Positions 18,614-27,639 of a stretch of DNA of 64,000 nucleotides are shown here, one piece after another. Position 1 is the stretch's first letter, and each line of letters starts with the position of its first letter. The translations under genes were made by a program, and so were the position numbers. Origin of the DNA: a candidate division WOR-3 bacterium (GTDB lineage Bacteria > Hydrothermota > Tepidihabitantia > Tepidihabitantales > Tepidihabitantaceae). Where the stretch lies: assembly GCA_024653355.1 (NCBI GenBank), contig JANLFQ010000003.1, positions 166,328 to 230,327 of the forward strand, given 5' to 3'. The notes below the pieces were generated by a model, which was not told the DNA's origin, did not search any database, and saw only the letters and a program-made list of their open reading frames with translations.

Positions 18614-20200
18614 GTGAGTAGCGATAGCATCGGGCGAGACCCAACGGTGCAGAGTCGGGTTAAGGAACTGCTTGAGCCCACCTTTTACGGCGGTGGTGTG
18701 AAACGGGTGCGATTGATTCAGACCCACACCTCCTGGGTTTTTATCGCCGGCGATTTTGCCTATAAAATTAAGAAGCCGGTGAACTTTGGATTTCTTGATT
18801 ACACGACACTTTCGGCCCGAAAATTTTTCTGCTACGAGGAGTTGCGGTTGAATCGCTACCTCTCGCCCGACCTGTATCTTGATGTTGTGCCGATTGTGGA
18901 AAGGAAGGGACGATTGTGTCTGGGCGGTTCCGGGCAGGTGATTGACTACAGCGTGAAGATGAGGGCGTTACCGCAGCGGGCGATTATGACCGAGCGGTTG
19001 AAAAGAGGAAAGGTGACTTTTCAGGAGATTGATGAAATTGCCCGGCGGGTTAGCGATTTTCACCGGCAAGCGGAGCGGGGTAAACAGGTGGCGCAGTACG
19101 GGAGCTCCGAGATAATTAAACTAAACTGGGACGAAAACTTTGCCCAGACGATGGAGTTTAGAGGTAAAACGATTTCCTACCGAATGTTTGACGAGATTAA
19201 AGAGGTGGTGGAGCGGTTTATTATTGAAAATCGGGACACATTCCGCGAGCGAAGGCAGCACGGTTTTGTTCGCCGCTGTCACGGTGACCTGCATTCCAAA
19301 AACATTTTTCTGACCGACCGGGTTTATATCTTTGACTGTATCGAGTTCAATCCCCGTTTTTCCTGTTGTGATGTTGCTTCAGAGGTGGCGTTTATGGCGA
19401 TGGACTTAGACTTTTTTGACCGCCATGACCTGGCAAACTTTTTTCTGGAACGGTATCTGGTCTATTCAGAAGATAAAGGTTTTCTTAAACTTTTGGATTT
19501 TTACCGCTGTTATCGGGCGTATGTTCGGGGCAAAGTTACCAGTTTCCAGTTGAAAGATCCAACAGTTCCCAAACGGGCAAAACAGGCGGCATTAATTACG
19601 GCGCAACGGTACTTCAAGCTCGCAAGCCGGTATGCCCGGCTGATGCAGAATAATAACTGGCTGATAGTTGTGTTTGGATTGCCGGGCGTGGGCAAGAGTT
19701 ACCTGGCACAGCGGCTGGCAACACGGCATCTGGCAATGCACCTCCTGTCGGATTCGATTCGCAAACAGATTTTGGGAATTCCGGTCGATGAGCGTCGGTT
19801 TGATGGGTACGGGAAGGGAATCTATACTTCAGATATCAGCAAGCGGACTTATGAAGAGTTGCTCAATCGGGCAGAAATTTTTTTGAAAGGCAGGCAGAGC
19901 GTGATTCTTGATGCTACCTTTCTTGCACCGGAAAGTCGCAACCGCTGTCGGGAGCTGGCACAGAGATTGGGTGTTAAGGTACTCTTTGTCTGGGCAAAAT
20001 GCCCGGAGAACACAATTGCCCGGCGGCTGCAAAGGCGAGCAAAAGAAGGTGGTTTTTCGGATGCAAACCTTGAGGTTTACCGGGCGATGAAGGCAAGGTT
20101 TCAACCACCGGAACATCGTGCTGATTTGATAACTGTGGACACCAGGGTTCCGATAGTAAAACTGTTTAAGAAAATTGAGCGCGCACTACTTTGTGTCTGA
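18614..20200 (+). CDS. Fusion of an APH-like phosphotransferase and a P-loop kinase domain
   Basis: 528 aa. Residues ~50-330 look like an aminoglycoside-phosphotransferase/choline-kinase fold: catalytic HGDLHSKN at 223-230 and the metal-binding IFDCIEFNP. Residues ~350-520 are a gluconate-kinase-like P-loop domain with Walker A GLPGVGKS (355-362). Such two-domain proteins (COG2187+COG0645) are widespread and unassigned; an actual antibiotic substrate is unlikely. GTG start two bases after the deoA stop; the lpxH start lies inside its last 26 bases, so the genes are coupled. Confidence 0.82.
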   Translation: MSSDSIGRDPTVQSRVKELLEPTFYGGGVKRVRLIQTHTSWVFIAGDFAYKIKKPVNFGFLDYTTLSARKFFCYEELRLNRYLSPDLYLDVVPIVERKGRLCLGGSGQVIDYSVKMRALPQRAIMTERLKRGKVTFQEIDEIARRVSDFHRQAERGKQVAQYGSSEIIKLNWDENFAQTMEFRGKTISYRMFDEIKEVVERFIIENRDTFRERRQHGFVRRCHGDLHSKNIFLTDRVYIFDCIEFNPRFSCCDVASEVAFMAMDLDFFDRHDLANFFLERYLVYSEDKGFLKLLDFYRCYRAYVRGKVTSFQLKDPTVPKRAKQAALITAQRYFKLASRYARLMQNNNWLIVVFGLPGVGKSYLAQRLATRHLAMHLLSDSIRKQILGIPVDERRFDGYGKGIYTSDISKRTYEELLNRAEIFLKGRQSVILDATFLAPESRNRCRELAQRLGVKVLFVWAKCPENTIARRLQRRAKEGGFSDANLEVYRAMKARFQPPEHRADLITVDTRVPIVKLFKKIERALLCV

Positions 20201-20885
20201 TGTTCATCTCGGGATGGGTACTCCTCTTGCCGAGATGCGGTTTGGTGATTTTCTTTTAAGTATCAAGGGCAGGGCGAAAGGGCTTTACGTACTGGGCGAT
20301 TTGTTTGAGTTCTGGTTTGAATATCGCCGGGTGGTGCCCAAAATCGGTTTTGAGATTTTAGCCCGGATGAGAGATTTAGCCGAGAGCGGTACCAAAATTT
20401 TTCTGTTTCGGGGTAATCACGACATCTGGTTTAAAGGCTGGCTGGAACACGGGTTGAAGGTGGAAGGGGTGTTTGATGAACAGGAGATGGTGATTGATGG
20501 TCTGCGGGTTTACCTGGCGCACGGCGATGCGCTGGACCGGGGTTTTGTGCCCCGACTTTTTCGTTCGCTGATGCGGTCTCCAATCAACGGCTTTTTATTT
20601 TCCTGTTTGCATCCGGATATCGGTATTAGTTTAGCACGCCGCATCGCAATTCGAAGCCGGCGGGGGATGGAGGAACGGGGCGCGGCACAGAAAGTGCAGG
20701 CGGCAATGGTAGAGTTTGCCCGTGAGAAGATTGCGGGCGGTTACGATGTGGTGATGCTGGGGCACTCCCATATTCCGGAGATGAGCAGAATTGGATCCGG
20801 GGTTTATATCAACACCGGCGACTGGATGAAAAGTTTCACCTACGGGATGATCAGAGAGGGTAAGGCAACACTCGAGTATTTCTGA
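20175..20885 (+). CDS. lpxH: UDP-2,3-diacylglucosamine diphosphatase
   Basis: Metallophosphoesterase that makes lipid X in lipid A synthesis. Ligand motifs in order: SDVHLG (D9, H11), GDLFEFWF, FRGNHD, LAHGDALD and GHSHIPE. The GDLFEFW variant is typical of LpxH. 236 aa, normal. The TTG start at 20175 is needed to include the SDVHLG strand and overlaps the previous gene by 26 bases. It marks the organism as an LPS producer together with the lpt genes at 50-52 kb. Confidence 0.85.
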   Translation: MSAHYFVSDVHLGMGTPLAEMRFGDFLLSIKGRAKGLYVLGDLFEFWFEYRRVVPKIGFEILARMRDLAESGTKIFLFRGNHDIWFKGWLEHGLKVEGVFDEQEMVIDGLRVYLAHGDALDRGFVPRLFRSLMRSPINGFLFSCLHPDIGISLARRIAIRSRRGMEERGAAQKVQAAMVEFAREKIAGGYDVVMLGHSHIPEMSRIGSGVYINTGDWMKSFTYGMIREGKATLEYF

Positions 20886-21832
20886 TGAAGAGTTTCTGGC
20901 GTTTTTTCGGTCTCGGGGCGTGGCGTGGTGTGCGGGCATTTGGTAAACTTTTATTGATTGTCGCGCCCGTTTATACGCTGGTTACGGCATTGAAGTATAC
21001 GCCGGTTCTGGCGGCTTTTGCGCAATTTATGGCGCCGTTTATGCGTTTTTTCCGGTTACCCGGTGAAGCGGCGATGGCGCTGATTTTGGGCAATTTCATC
21101 AACATTTACGCCTCGTTAGGAGCGATTACCGCTTTGAAAATCAGTGGTAGTCAGCTGACGGTGTTGAGCCTGATGATACTTATCTCGCATTCCCAGATTC
21201 TGGAGACGGCGGTCTTCTTTCAAATTCGAGCAAAATGGTGGCTATTGTGGTTTGTCCGGCTGGTGGTTTCCCTGCTGGCCGGTGCTGGACTTGCGGTGCT
21301 CATCGTGCGGAACAATTCGGGCGGAGGCGGGAATGTTGACTTTTCTCTCCTGCGACAAGAGTTTGTGCTTGGGCCGGCTTTGCAGGGGTGGGCGTTGGGG
21401 CTTTTCAACACGGGCGTTAAGATGCTGTTGGTTCTCGTCGGGATATTTATTCTGCTTGAGCTGGCACGAGGTTACGGGGTGCTGGAAAAGGTGCTCGCCG
21501 CAGTGAAGCGCATTATTGGATTTATGGGCTACAACGAGGCAGCAGCGATGCCCTGGCTTGCCGGTAATGTGTTTGGAATTGTGTTTGGTGCCGGGCTGAT
21601 TGTTGAGTCGGTTAAGGAGGGAGGTTTGACGCCGAAACAGGTGACGCTCGTTGCCCAGTTTCTGGCGTTGTGCCATGGGCTGTTTGAAGACACGGCAATT
21701 TTTATTGTGCTCGGCGCAAACCTTTTCTGGATTGTGGTGCCGAGGATAGTTCTGGCGGTGATTGTCACCTGGATTTTAAACCGCTGTCTGAAGGACAATC
21801 AGGGGTTGACAGAAGTAAAGGAGAGCCGATAA
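20885..21832 (+). CDS. Nucleoside-recognition (Gate) domain membrane protein
   Basis: 315-aa polytopic membrane protein with two Gate-type halves related to FeoB/SpmA/YjiH. Matching sites occur in each half: ISHSQILETAVF in the first and LCHGLFEDTAIF in the second, plus NFINIYASLGAI and GNVFGIVFGAG. Seven or so transmembrane helices. The substrate of such proteins is not established; nucleoside or ion movement are both possible. ATG overlaps the lpxH stop (TGATG). Confidence 0.75.
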   Translation: MKSFWRFFGLGAWRGVRAFGKLLLIVAPVYTLVTALKYTPVLAAFAQFMAPFMRFFRLPGEAAMALILGNFINIYASLGAITALKISGSQLTVLSLMILISHSQILETAVFFQIRAKWWLLWFVRLVVSLLAGAGLAVLIVRNNSGGGGNVDFSLLRQEFVLGPALQGWALGLFNTGVKMLLVLVGIFILLELARGYGVLEKVLAAVKRIIGFMGYNEAAAMPWLAGNVFGIVFGAGLIVESVKEGGLTPKQVTLVAQFLALCHGLFEDTAIFIVLGANLFWIVVPRIVLAVIVTWILNRCLKDNQGLTEVKESR

Positions 21833-21857
21833 TAAACAGAGCAAGAAAGGAGCAAAG

Positions 21858-23291
21858 GTGAAAATCAATTTAATAAGCAGGAGAAAATGGTCGGGCAAAG
21901 TCAAGGCACTGCTTGTATTTGAAGGAGAATTTGATACCGAAGGGTTGATTGACCGGCGTTTTCGCGGCCGATTGGGCGAGACGGCGTTAGCGGTGAAGGG
22001 TGAGAGCAGGGTGGTGTTGGGTGGTATGGGAAAGCGGTCTGAGTTTGAATTGGAACGGGTTCGGATTGCCGTAGCAAAGGTTTTGCGCCGGGCAGGTGAG
22101 CTGGGTGTGGATGAGGTTGGACTTGCCGTTACCGCCGGGCACAAAGTTGATGGTAAAAGTTTTGTATCCGCGGCGGTTGAAGGGGCGATACTGAGCAGTT
22201 ATCGATTCCGCAAGTTCTTAACAGTGAATGAGGATATCGATAGGGTTGAGAGAATGGTAATTTTGACCGAGAGCGAAAGGGAGTCTGCCGAGTTGCAGCC
22301 GGTGGTGATGGATGCCGAGCACCGTGCTAATGCGGTGTGTTATGTCCGGGACTTGGTGAACGAACCGGCTGCCGGTAAAGCGCCAATGGTGCTTGCGGAC
22401 CGGGCTAAGGAACTGGCGCAAGGGGAACGGGTTACAATTAACGTGCTGGATGTTGCAAAACTGACGCAGTTGGGAATGGGGGGCATAATTGGTGTTGGGA
22501 AAGGTTCTCACAATCCACCGTGTATGGTTCATCTAACCTATAAACCAAAAGTCAAGCCCAAGCGGACAGTGGTGGTAGTCGGCAAGGGCATTACATTTGA
22601 TTCGGGCGGACTGTCATTGAAAACCGCCCAACAGATGGAGACGATGAAAGACGATATGTCGGGCGCGGCGACAGTTTTTGGGCTGTTTTACTATCTGCGG
22701 CAGATTGATAGTCCGGTTGTGGTCCATGGTTTGGTACCACTGGCAGAGAATTTACCCGGGGGCGGCGCTCAGAAGCCGGGTGATGTGATTCGCCATTTTA
22801 ACGGCAAGACGGTTGAGGTACTCAATACCGATGCCGAGGGCCGGCTGATTCTTGCCGATGCCCTTGCCTACGGGGCGACACTGAAGCCCGATTTGATGAT
22901 TGACATTGCGACCCTGACTGGTGCCTGTGTTGTGGCACTGGGTAATGAGATTTCAGGCGTACTGGGCACCGATGAAAAGGCGATTGCCCAACTGATTGCC
23001 CTTGGTAAGGAAATGGGCGAGTACTTCTGGCAATTACCATTGTTTGAGCGGTATCGTGCTCATATGAAGAGCCGGGTGGCGGATTTGAAAAATATCGGCA
23101 AACCGCAGAATGCCGGAACAATTATCGGCGGGCTGTTTCTTTCTGAGTTTGTGCCGAAAACGGTGCCCTGGTTACATATTGACATCGCTGGTACCGCCTG
23201 GACCGGTGAAGAGCGGGATTATTACCCGGCGGGTGCCACCGGTGTGCCATTGCGGACATTAATTGCCTTTTTGTGCCGGAACAATCGATGA
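21858..23291 (+). CDS. pepA: Leucyl (M17) aminopeptidase
   Basis: Cytosolic two-metal aminopeptidase that removes N-terminal residues from peptides. The M17 signature NTDAEGRL is at 323-330, the metal- and lysine-bearing motif KGITFDSGGLSLK lies upstream, and the N-terminal macro-like domain is present. 477 aa, usual size. GTG start with GAAAGGAG about 8 bases upstream. The stop overlaps the znuC start, so a Zn/Mn-dependent peptidase is coupled to a metal-uptake operon. Confidence 0.93.
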   Translation: MKINLISRRKWSGKVKALLVFEGEFDTEGLIDRRFRGRLGETALAVKGESRVVLGGMGKRSEFELERVRIAVAKVLRRAGELGVDEVGLAVTAGHKVDGKSFVSAAVEGAILSSYRFRKFLTVNEDIDRVERMVILTESERESAELQPVVMDAEHRANAVCYVRDLVNEPAAGKAPMVLADRAKELAQGERVTINVLDVAKLTQLGMGGIIGVGKGSHNPPCMVHLTYKPKVKPKRTVVVVGKGITFDSGGLSLKTAQQMETMKDDMSGAATVFGLFYYLRQIDSPVVVHGLVPLAENLPGGGAQKPGDVIRHFNGKTVEVLNTDAEGRLILADALAYGATLKPDLMIDIATLTGACVVALGNEISGVLGTDEKAIAQLIALGKEMGEYFWQLPLFERYRAHMKSRVADLKNIGKPQNAGTIIGGLFLSEFVPKTVPWLHIDIAGTAWTGEERDYYPAGATGVPLRTLIAFLCRNNR

Positions 23292-24067
23292 CCGCGGCGG
23301 TTGAGTTTACAGGAGTTACCGTTGTATTTCAGCAGACGGTTGCCCTGCAGGATGTCTCATTCCGTCTTGCAAAAGGTGAGTTTTTAGGCGTCATTGGCCC
23401 AAACGGCTCGGGCAAGACTACGCTTTTAAAAACCGTCCTGGGGCTAATTAAACCGATTCAAGGGAAAGTGACCGTGTTAGGTGCAAGCGGTAAGCGTATA
23501 AAAGAAGTGAGAACACGGATTGGCTATGTACCCCAGCGTAGACCGATTGATGTCAACTTTCCGGTCCAGGTCTTGGATGCGGTTTTAATGGGTAGTTATG
23601 GCGGACTCGGACTGTTACGCCGTCCCGGTAAAGAAGAAAAGGCAAGGGCACGAGAGGTGTTAAAAGCGGTGGGGTTAGAAGCTATGGCTTTTCATACAGC
23701 AGGACACCTTTCTGGTGGCCAGCAGCAAAGGCTGTTTCTTGCCCGGGCGCTGGTTGGCGAGCCGGAGGTGCTGCTGCTGGATGAGCCAACTGCCGGGGTC
23801 GATGTGGCAACGCGGGGACAGATTGTGGAACTGGTGCACCACATCCACCAGGAACGACAGCTGACGACGATTTATGTAACCCACGATGTCAACGAGGTGT
23901 TGCCCTGTTTGAACCGGGTGATGTTTCTCAATCGAACGGTTGAGGCACTGGGTAGTTGTGCTGATGTGCTGAACCCGGATGTTTTAGCGCGGCTTTACGG
24001 CACACCGGTTGCGGTTGTGGAAAGTCAGGGGCGAAAATTTTTGCTCGTCGATGACCGCCATATTTGA
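23288..24067 (+). CDS. znuC: Zinc/manganese ABC transporter, ATP-binding subunit
   Basis: ATPase of a ZnuABC/TroABCD-type importer. Walker A GPNGSGKTT, signature LSGGQQQR, Walker B LLLDEPTAGVD, and the switch histidine in YVTHD are present. ATG 23288 gives the normal start and overlaps the pepA stop (ATGA); an in-frame TTG at 23273 is within pepA. The metal (Zn versus Mn) is judged from the binding protein downstream. Confidence 0.9.
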   Translation: MTAAVEFTGVTVVFQQTVALQDVSFRLAKGEFLGVIGPNGSGKTTLLKTVLGLIKPIQGKVTVLGASGKRIKEVRTRIGYVPQRRPIDVNFPVQVLDAVLMGSYGGLGLLRRPGKEEKARAREVLKAVGLEAMAFHTAGHLSGGQQQRLFLARALVGEPEVLLLDEPTAGVDVATRGQIVELVHHIHQERQLTTIYVTHDVNEVLPCLNRVMFLNRTVEALGSCADVLNPDVLARLYGTPVAVVESQGRKFLLVDDRHI

Positions 24068-24893
24068 ATTTTTGAGTTACGGTTTTGGACGCAATGCGCT
24101 CTTTGGGGCGTTGCTTGTGGGAACGGTATGTTCGCTCATCGGCGTATTTGTTATTTTGCGCGGCCTGGCGTTTGCTGGTGCGGGTATTGCTCATGCCGCC
24201 TTCGGTGGTGTGGCGCTGGGATTTTTGCTCGGCGTTGACCCGCTGATAACGGCGATTGTTTTTTGTGTCGGTACGGCGGGCTTGATTCAACTAACAGGTA
24301 AAAAGGCAAACTTGGGACAGGATACGGCGATTGGCATCTTTTTCGCCCTGACGATGGCGCTGGGCGTTCTGTTCATCGGGTTTATGCGCCGCTATGACGC
24401 CCGGCTTTACGGGTATCTATTCGGCAACATTTTGGGTGTGACTGCGCAAAGTCTCGTGATTATGGCGGCGTTAACGGTGGCCGTCCTGATTTTCACAGGG
24501 TTGTTTTACAAGGAGTTTAAGTTTCTGGCGTTCGATGAGGAGATGGCGCAAGCCAGCGGTTTACCAACTGGACTCCTGGGCGCTCTCCAACTGGGGCTTC
24601 TGGCGTTAGTCGTGGTGGTCTCAATTAAGGCGGTGGGCGTGATTTTAGTAGAGGCGCTGCTGGTGATACCGGCGGCGACCGCCTATCAACTTACCAACCG
24701 TTACGGGATGATGTTTATTTTATCATGGGTATCGGCGATTGGTGCCTGTATTATCGGTTTGATTCTTTCCTATCTGCTGGGCGTGCCGTCCGGCGCAACA
24801 ATCGTTCTGGTCGCAGGTTTTGGGTTTGGTCTGGCAACAGTACTTTCACCCAAAAGGAGGCGATGTAAGATATGCGGGAAAAAGTTATCCTGA
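24051..24893 (+). CDS. znuB: Zinc/manganese ABC transporter, membrane permease
   Basis: Polytopic permease of the ABC-3 family, about eight transmembrane helices, 280 aa. Characteristic GAGIAHAAFGGVALG near the N terminus and VSIKAVGVILVEALLVIPAATA. The ATG at 24051 overlaps znuC by 17 bases; upstream in-frame starts lie deeper within znuC. The C terminus ends in a short Lys/Arg/Cys tail and overlaps znuA by 22 bases. Confidence 0.9.
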   Translation: MTAIFEFLSYGFGRNALFGALLVGTVCSLIGVFVILRGLAFAGAGIAHAAFGGVALGFLLGVDPLITAIVFCVGTAGLIQLTGKKANLGQDTAIGIFFALTMALGVLFIGFMRRYDARLYGYLFGNILGVTAQSLVIMAALTVAVLIFTGLFYKEFKFLAFDEEMAQASGLPTGLLGALQLGLLALVVVVSIKAVGVILVEALLVIPAATAYQLTNRYGMMFILSWVSAIGACIIGLILSYLLGVPSGATIVLVAGFGFGLATVLSPKRRRCKICGKKLS

Positions 24894-25804
24894 TAGCGTT
24901 AACCTTAATTTTTGGTTCCGGATGTCCACGGGCAAATAAAGAAAGCCGGTTTATCGGAATTGATTCACGCCCGTTGGTCATTACCACGCTTCCTGACCTG
25001 GCGGATTGGGTACGTCAGGTGGGAGGGGAATCGGTTGCGGTTCAGTCGCTCATTGTTGGGACAGAAGAGCCGCACAATTACGAACCACGAGTTGCTGATG
25101 TAGATAAGATTAAGAAAGCAGTGATGGTTGTGCGGGTTGGTTTGGGTTTGGATGAGTGGCTAAACGGGTTAATTGAAAACGCCCGCAACGGGAGGCTTAA
25201 AATAGTTACGGTTTCTGAGGGGGTAGAGATTATTCAGGATGAAGATGTTGCCGAGCACAAAGAAAACCATCATCACGTGCACGATTATGGTAATCCCCAT
25301 ATCTGGCTTGACCCGAATGTCGCCCGTTTAACGGTTCAAAGGATTGTTGATATATTGAGTGAGTTCAATCCCGCACGGAAAGATTTTTACCAGAAAAGGG
25401 GCGACGATTACATCAAAAGGATTGACAGCACCGTTGCCGAGTTGAGAAGGCAGGTGGAAAATTTACCCGCGCGGAAGTTTGTTGCAATGCACGAGTCCTG
25501 GCCCTATTTCTGCCGGGCGTTTGGATTTGAGATGGTGCGGGCGATTGAGCCGTTGCCCGGACAGGAGCCTTCGGCTAAAGATTTGGCACATCTGGTTCAG
25601 ATGATACAACAGGAAGGTGTTCGGGCAATAGTTGTTGAGCCGCAACACAATCGGGATGTGGCGGATGCCATCGCCCGCGAAACCGGCGTAAAAGTTGTTG
25701 TCCTGGCGTCGATAACCGGTTCGTTACCTTCAGTTACCGACTATCTAACTCTTCTTGAATACGATGTCAAAACGCTAGCCCGCGCGCTGTCCGGTGGCGA
25801 TTGA
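24872..25804 (+). CDS. znuA: Zinc/manganese ABC transporter, substrate-binding protein
   Basis: Periplasmic metal-binding protein of cluster A-I. The N terminus has a hydrophobic leader ending near FGSGC, a weak lipobox that suggests lipid anchoring. A His/Asp/Glu-rich loop (EHKENHHHVHDYGNPHIW) is typical of zinc-specific ZnuA; further ligands are AMHESWPYF and the C-terminal SITGSLPS region. Preceded by AAAGGAGG. This His loop is the main reason for choosing zinc over manganese. Last gene of the run; the next gene converges 7 bases away. Confidence 0.9.
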   Translation: MREKVILIALTLIFGSGCPRANKESRFIGIDSRPLVITTLPDLADWVRQVGGESVAVQSLIVGTEEPHNYEPRVADVDKIKKAVMVVRVGLGLDEWLNGLIENARNGRLKIVTVSEGVEIIQDEDVAEHKENHHHVHDYGNPHIWLDPNVARLTVQRIVDILSEFNPARKDFYQKRGDDYIKRIDSTVAELRRQVENLPARKFVAMHESWPYFCRAFGFEMVRAIEPLPGQEPSAKDLAHLVQMIQQEGVRAIVVEPQHNRDVADAIARETGVKVVVLASITGSLPSVTDYLTLLEYDVKTLARALSGGD

Positions 25805-25811
25805 ACATTGT

Positions 25812-27635
25812 TCAGGACAAGGCGTAAACGGTAAGTAACTGGCCCCGGATTCGGTACTGGCGGAGTGGTTTCATCCGTTCCTTTATTTCCAAGGGCAATT
25901 TTTCCCAGAGGAGACGGTCAACTTCGTTTTCACCAAGAATGATATGGGTGATGCCAAACCGATTTATCGGGTCGTTGATATTTGCCCAGTCGGTAATGGC
26001 GACGGCCCGTTTTCGGGATTCAATCATCAAGGGTGGTGCCCAGGAGCCGGCGACGACCGCATCTTCGGGCAAAATCTGGTCAAGGTCACGGGCAGAAGAA
26101 ATCAAGATGTAGGTGCGATTGGAAAACCAGTTGAAGAACTGCCCGAGATCAAGGCGCAGGGAAAACAAAAGCAGCAGGGCGGCGACAATTGCGTTCAGTG
26201 CCGGAATTTTGCCAATTCTGTTTTTGGTTAAAAGACGGTAAAACAAGGCGCCAACTAAACTTGTTGTCAAGGCGATGATGAGGGCGATAACAGTTATGCC
26301 CAACTCGTCTCCCGGTGCCGGGTAGTTCCGGAAATTAGAGATGTAAAGTAGTAACTGAAGGGCAAGGGGCCAGAGATAGATGGCGTATAATATAATACGA
26401 AAGAAAGGACGCGAACTTTTGGTGGGTGCTTTCTTTTTCTCAGCCCGAGAAGGACCGGGCGCTTTTTCCTTTCCAATCGAAGGCGGGGAAGAATTTGGTT
26501 TCGGGATAAGCCATTGGCTCAGGGTACTGGCAGCGGCGGCAATCAGCGGCGGCAGAATGATAATTTCGTAGCGGGGTGGCCGGTAGTTCATATAGCCAAG
26601 CATCAGAACGGCAAAGATAAACCAGAAGAGGAGATATTGCCAAGACTGTCGTGTTCTTACATCGCGATGTCGGATGGCATGCCCGGGCAGGGACAAAAAT
26701 CCTAATAGAGCAATCCATACCAACCGGGGCAAAAGTTTTGAACGGACACCGATGGTGAATGTGTTGAATAGGTAGGCGATCAGGGTTTGAGGATGACCAG
26801 CAGGAGATTCACTTGAGTGGCGCAAGACATATTGAAGGTACTGATTGCGATAGGGAAGAAAGACCACTATCAACCACACTATTATTGCACCGATTGCCCC
26901 AGCGGTAAACCAGCCAATGCTAACGAGAAATCGGCGGCGTTCTTCCTGCTGGGAACGAGTCGAGAGCCAACGGCTGATAAACAGCAGAAGGAGCGCCGGC
27001 AGGATAAAGGCGCCCGAGATTTTAATTAGCAAAAATGTGGCAAAGGCGCAAAAGCCAGTCAACAACATCAGAACCGGTTTTTCGAAAGACTTTACCCAGA
27101 AAAAACCGGTGAGTAAGAGAAATAGAATCTGGACGGTCTCAACAAGTCCAAGCCGGCTGTACATCACCAGGGGGTAACTCAAAGCAAGAAGCAGACCGGC
27201 GAGCAGTGCGGCGATTTCACCGCCGGCGCGGCGAATCAACAGCGCCATTATCAGTACGCCGATGACTCCGCTAATAACCGAAAGAAGTTTTACTTGGACG
27301 AAACCGATGCCAACCAGTTTGAATATCAGGGCAACGACGATGTTGACCAGCGGATAGATGCAGAAAGGCAAAAAGTCGTCCTGGTGCCAGTTGCCATAGA
27401 GGATGAAGTTACGTGCCGAATAGGTGTTTAAACTTTCATCGGTATAAGGGGCAAAGCTCCAGGAAAGGTCCGGGGGCGGGTCGGCACGCAGGTCAGCGAT
27501 ACGAAAAAGCAGGGCGATTAAAAGGATGGCACTAAGGAGGAGCCAGAAGTGGCGGCGGCTGAAATGTTCAATCTGGTAAGCGAATTTAGGAGGGTTATCC
27601 TGAATAGTTTTCTTTGATGAATGCTTTTGGTTCAT
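25812..27635 (-). CDS. ArnT/PMT-like membrane glycosyltransferase
   Basis: 607-aa polytopic protein of the GT-C fold (GT39/GT83-like), transferring sugars from a polyprenyl phosphate to an envelope acceptor. About 11-13 transmembrane segments. The first outer loop carries the acidic pair in YTDESLNTYSARN, the expected catalytic region. A Ser/Pro/Lys-rich linker (residues ~390-420) interrupts the helices, and a ~100-residue extracytoplasmic tail closes the protein. ATG 27635 lies 4 bases after the stop of the multi-PAS gene, so the two are co-transcribed. Acceptor and sugar unknown. Confidence 0.8.
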   Translation of the reverse strand: MNQKHSSKKTIQDNPPKFAYQIEHFSRRHFWLLLSAILLIALLFRIADLRADPPPDLSWSFAPYTDESLNTYSARNFILYGNWHQDDFLPFCIYPLVNIVVALIFKLVGIGFVQVKLLSVISGVIGVLIMALLIRRAGGEIAALLAGLLLALSYPLVMYSRLGLVETVQILFLLLTGFFWVKSFEKPVLMLLTGFCAFATFLLIKISGAFILPALLLLFISRWLSTRSQQEERRRFLVSIGWFTAGAIGAIIVWLIVVFLPYRNQYLQYVLRHSSESPAGHPQTLIAYLFNTFTIGVRSKLLPRLVWIALLGFLSLPGHAIRHRDVRTRQSWQYLLFWFIFAVLMLGYMNYRPPRYEIIILPPLIAAAASTLSQWLIPKPNSSPPSIGKEKAPGPSRAEKKKAPTKSSRPFFRIILYAIYLWPLALQLLLYISNFRNYPAPGDELGITVIALIIALTTSLVGALFYRLLTKNRIGKIPALNAIVAALLLLFSLRLDLGQFFNWFSNRTYILISSARDLDQILPEDAVVAGSWAPPLMIESRKRAVAITDWANINDPINRFGITHIILGENEVDRLLWEKLPLEIKERMKPLRQYRIRGQLLTVYALS

Positions 27636-27639
27636 CCAG

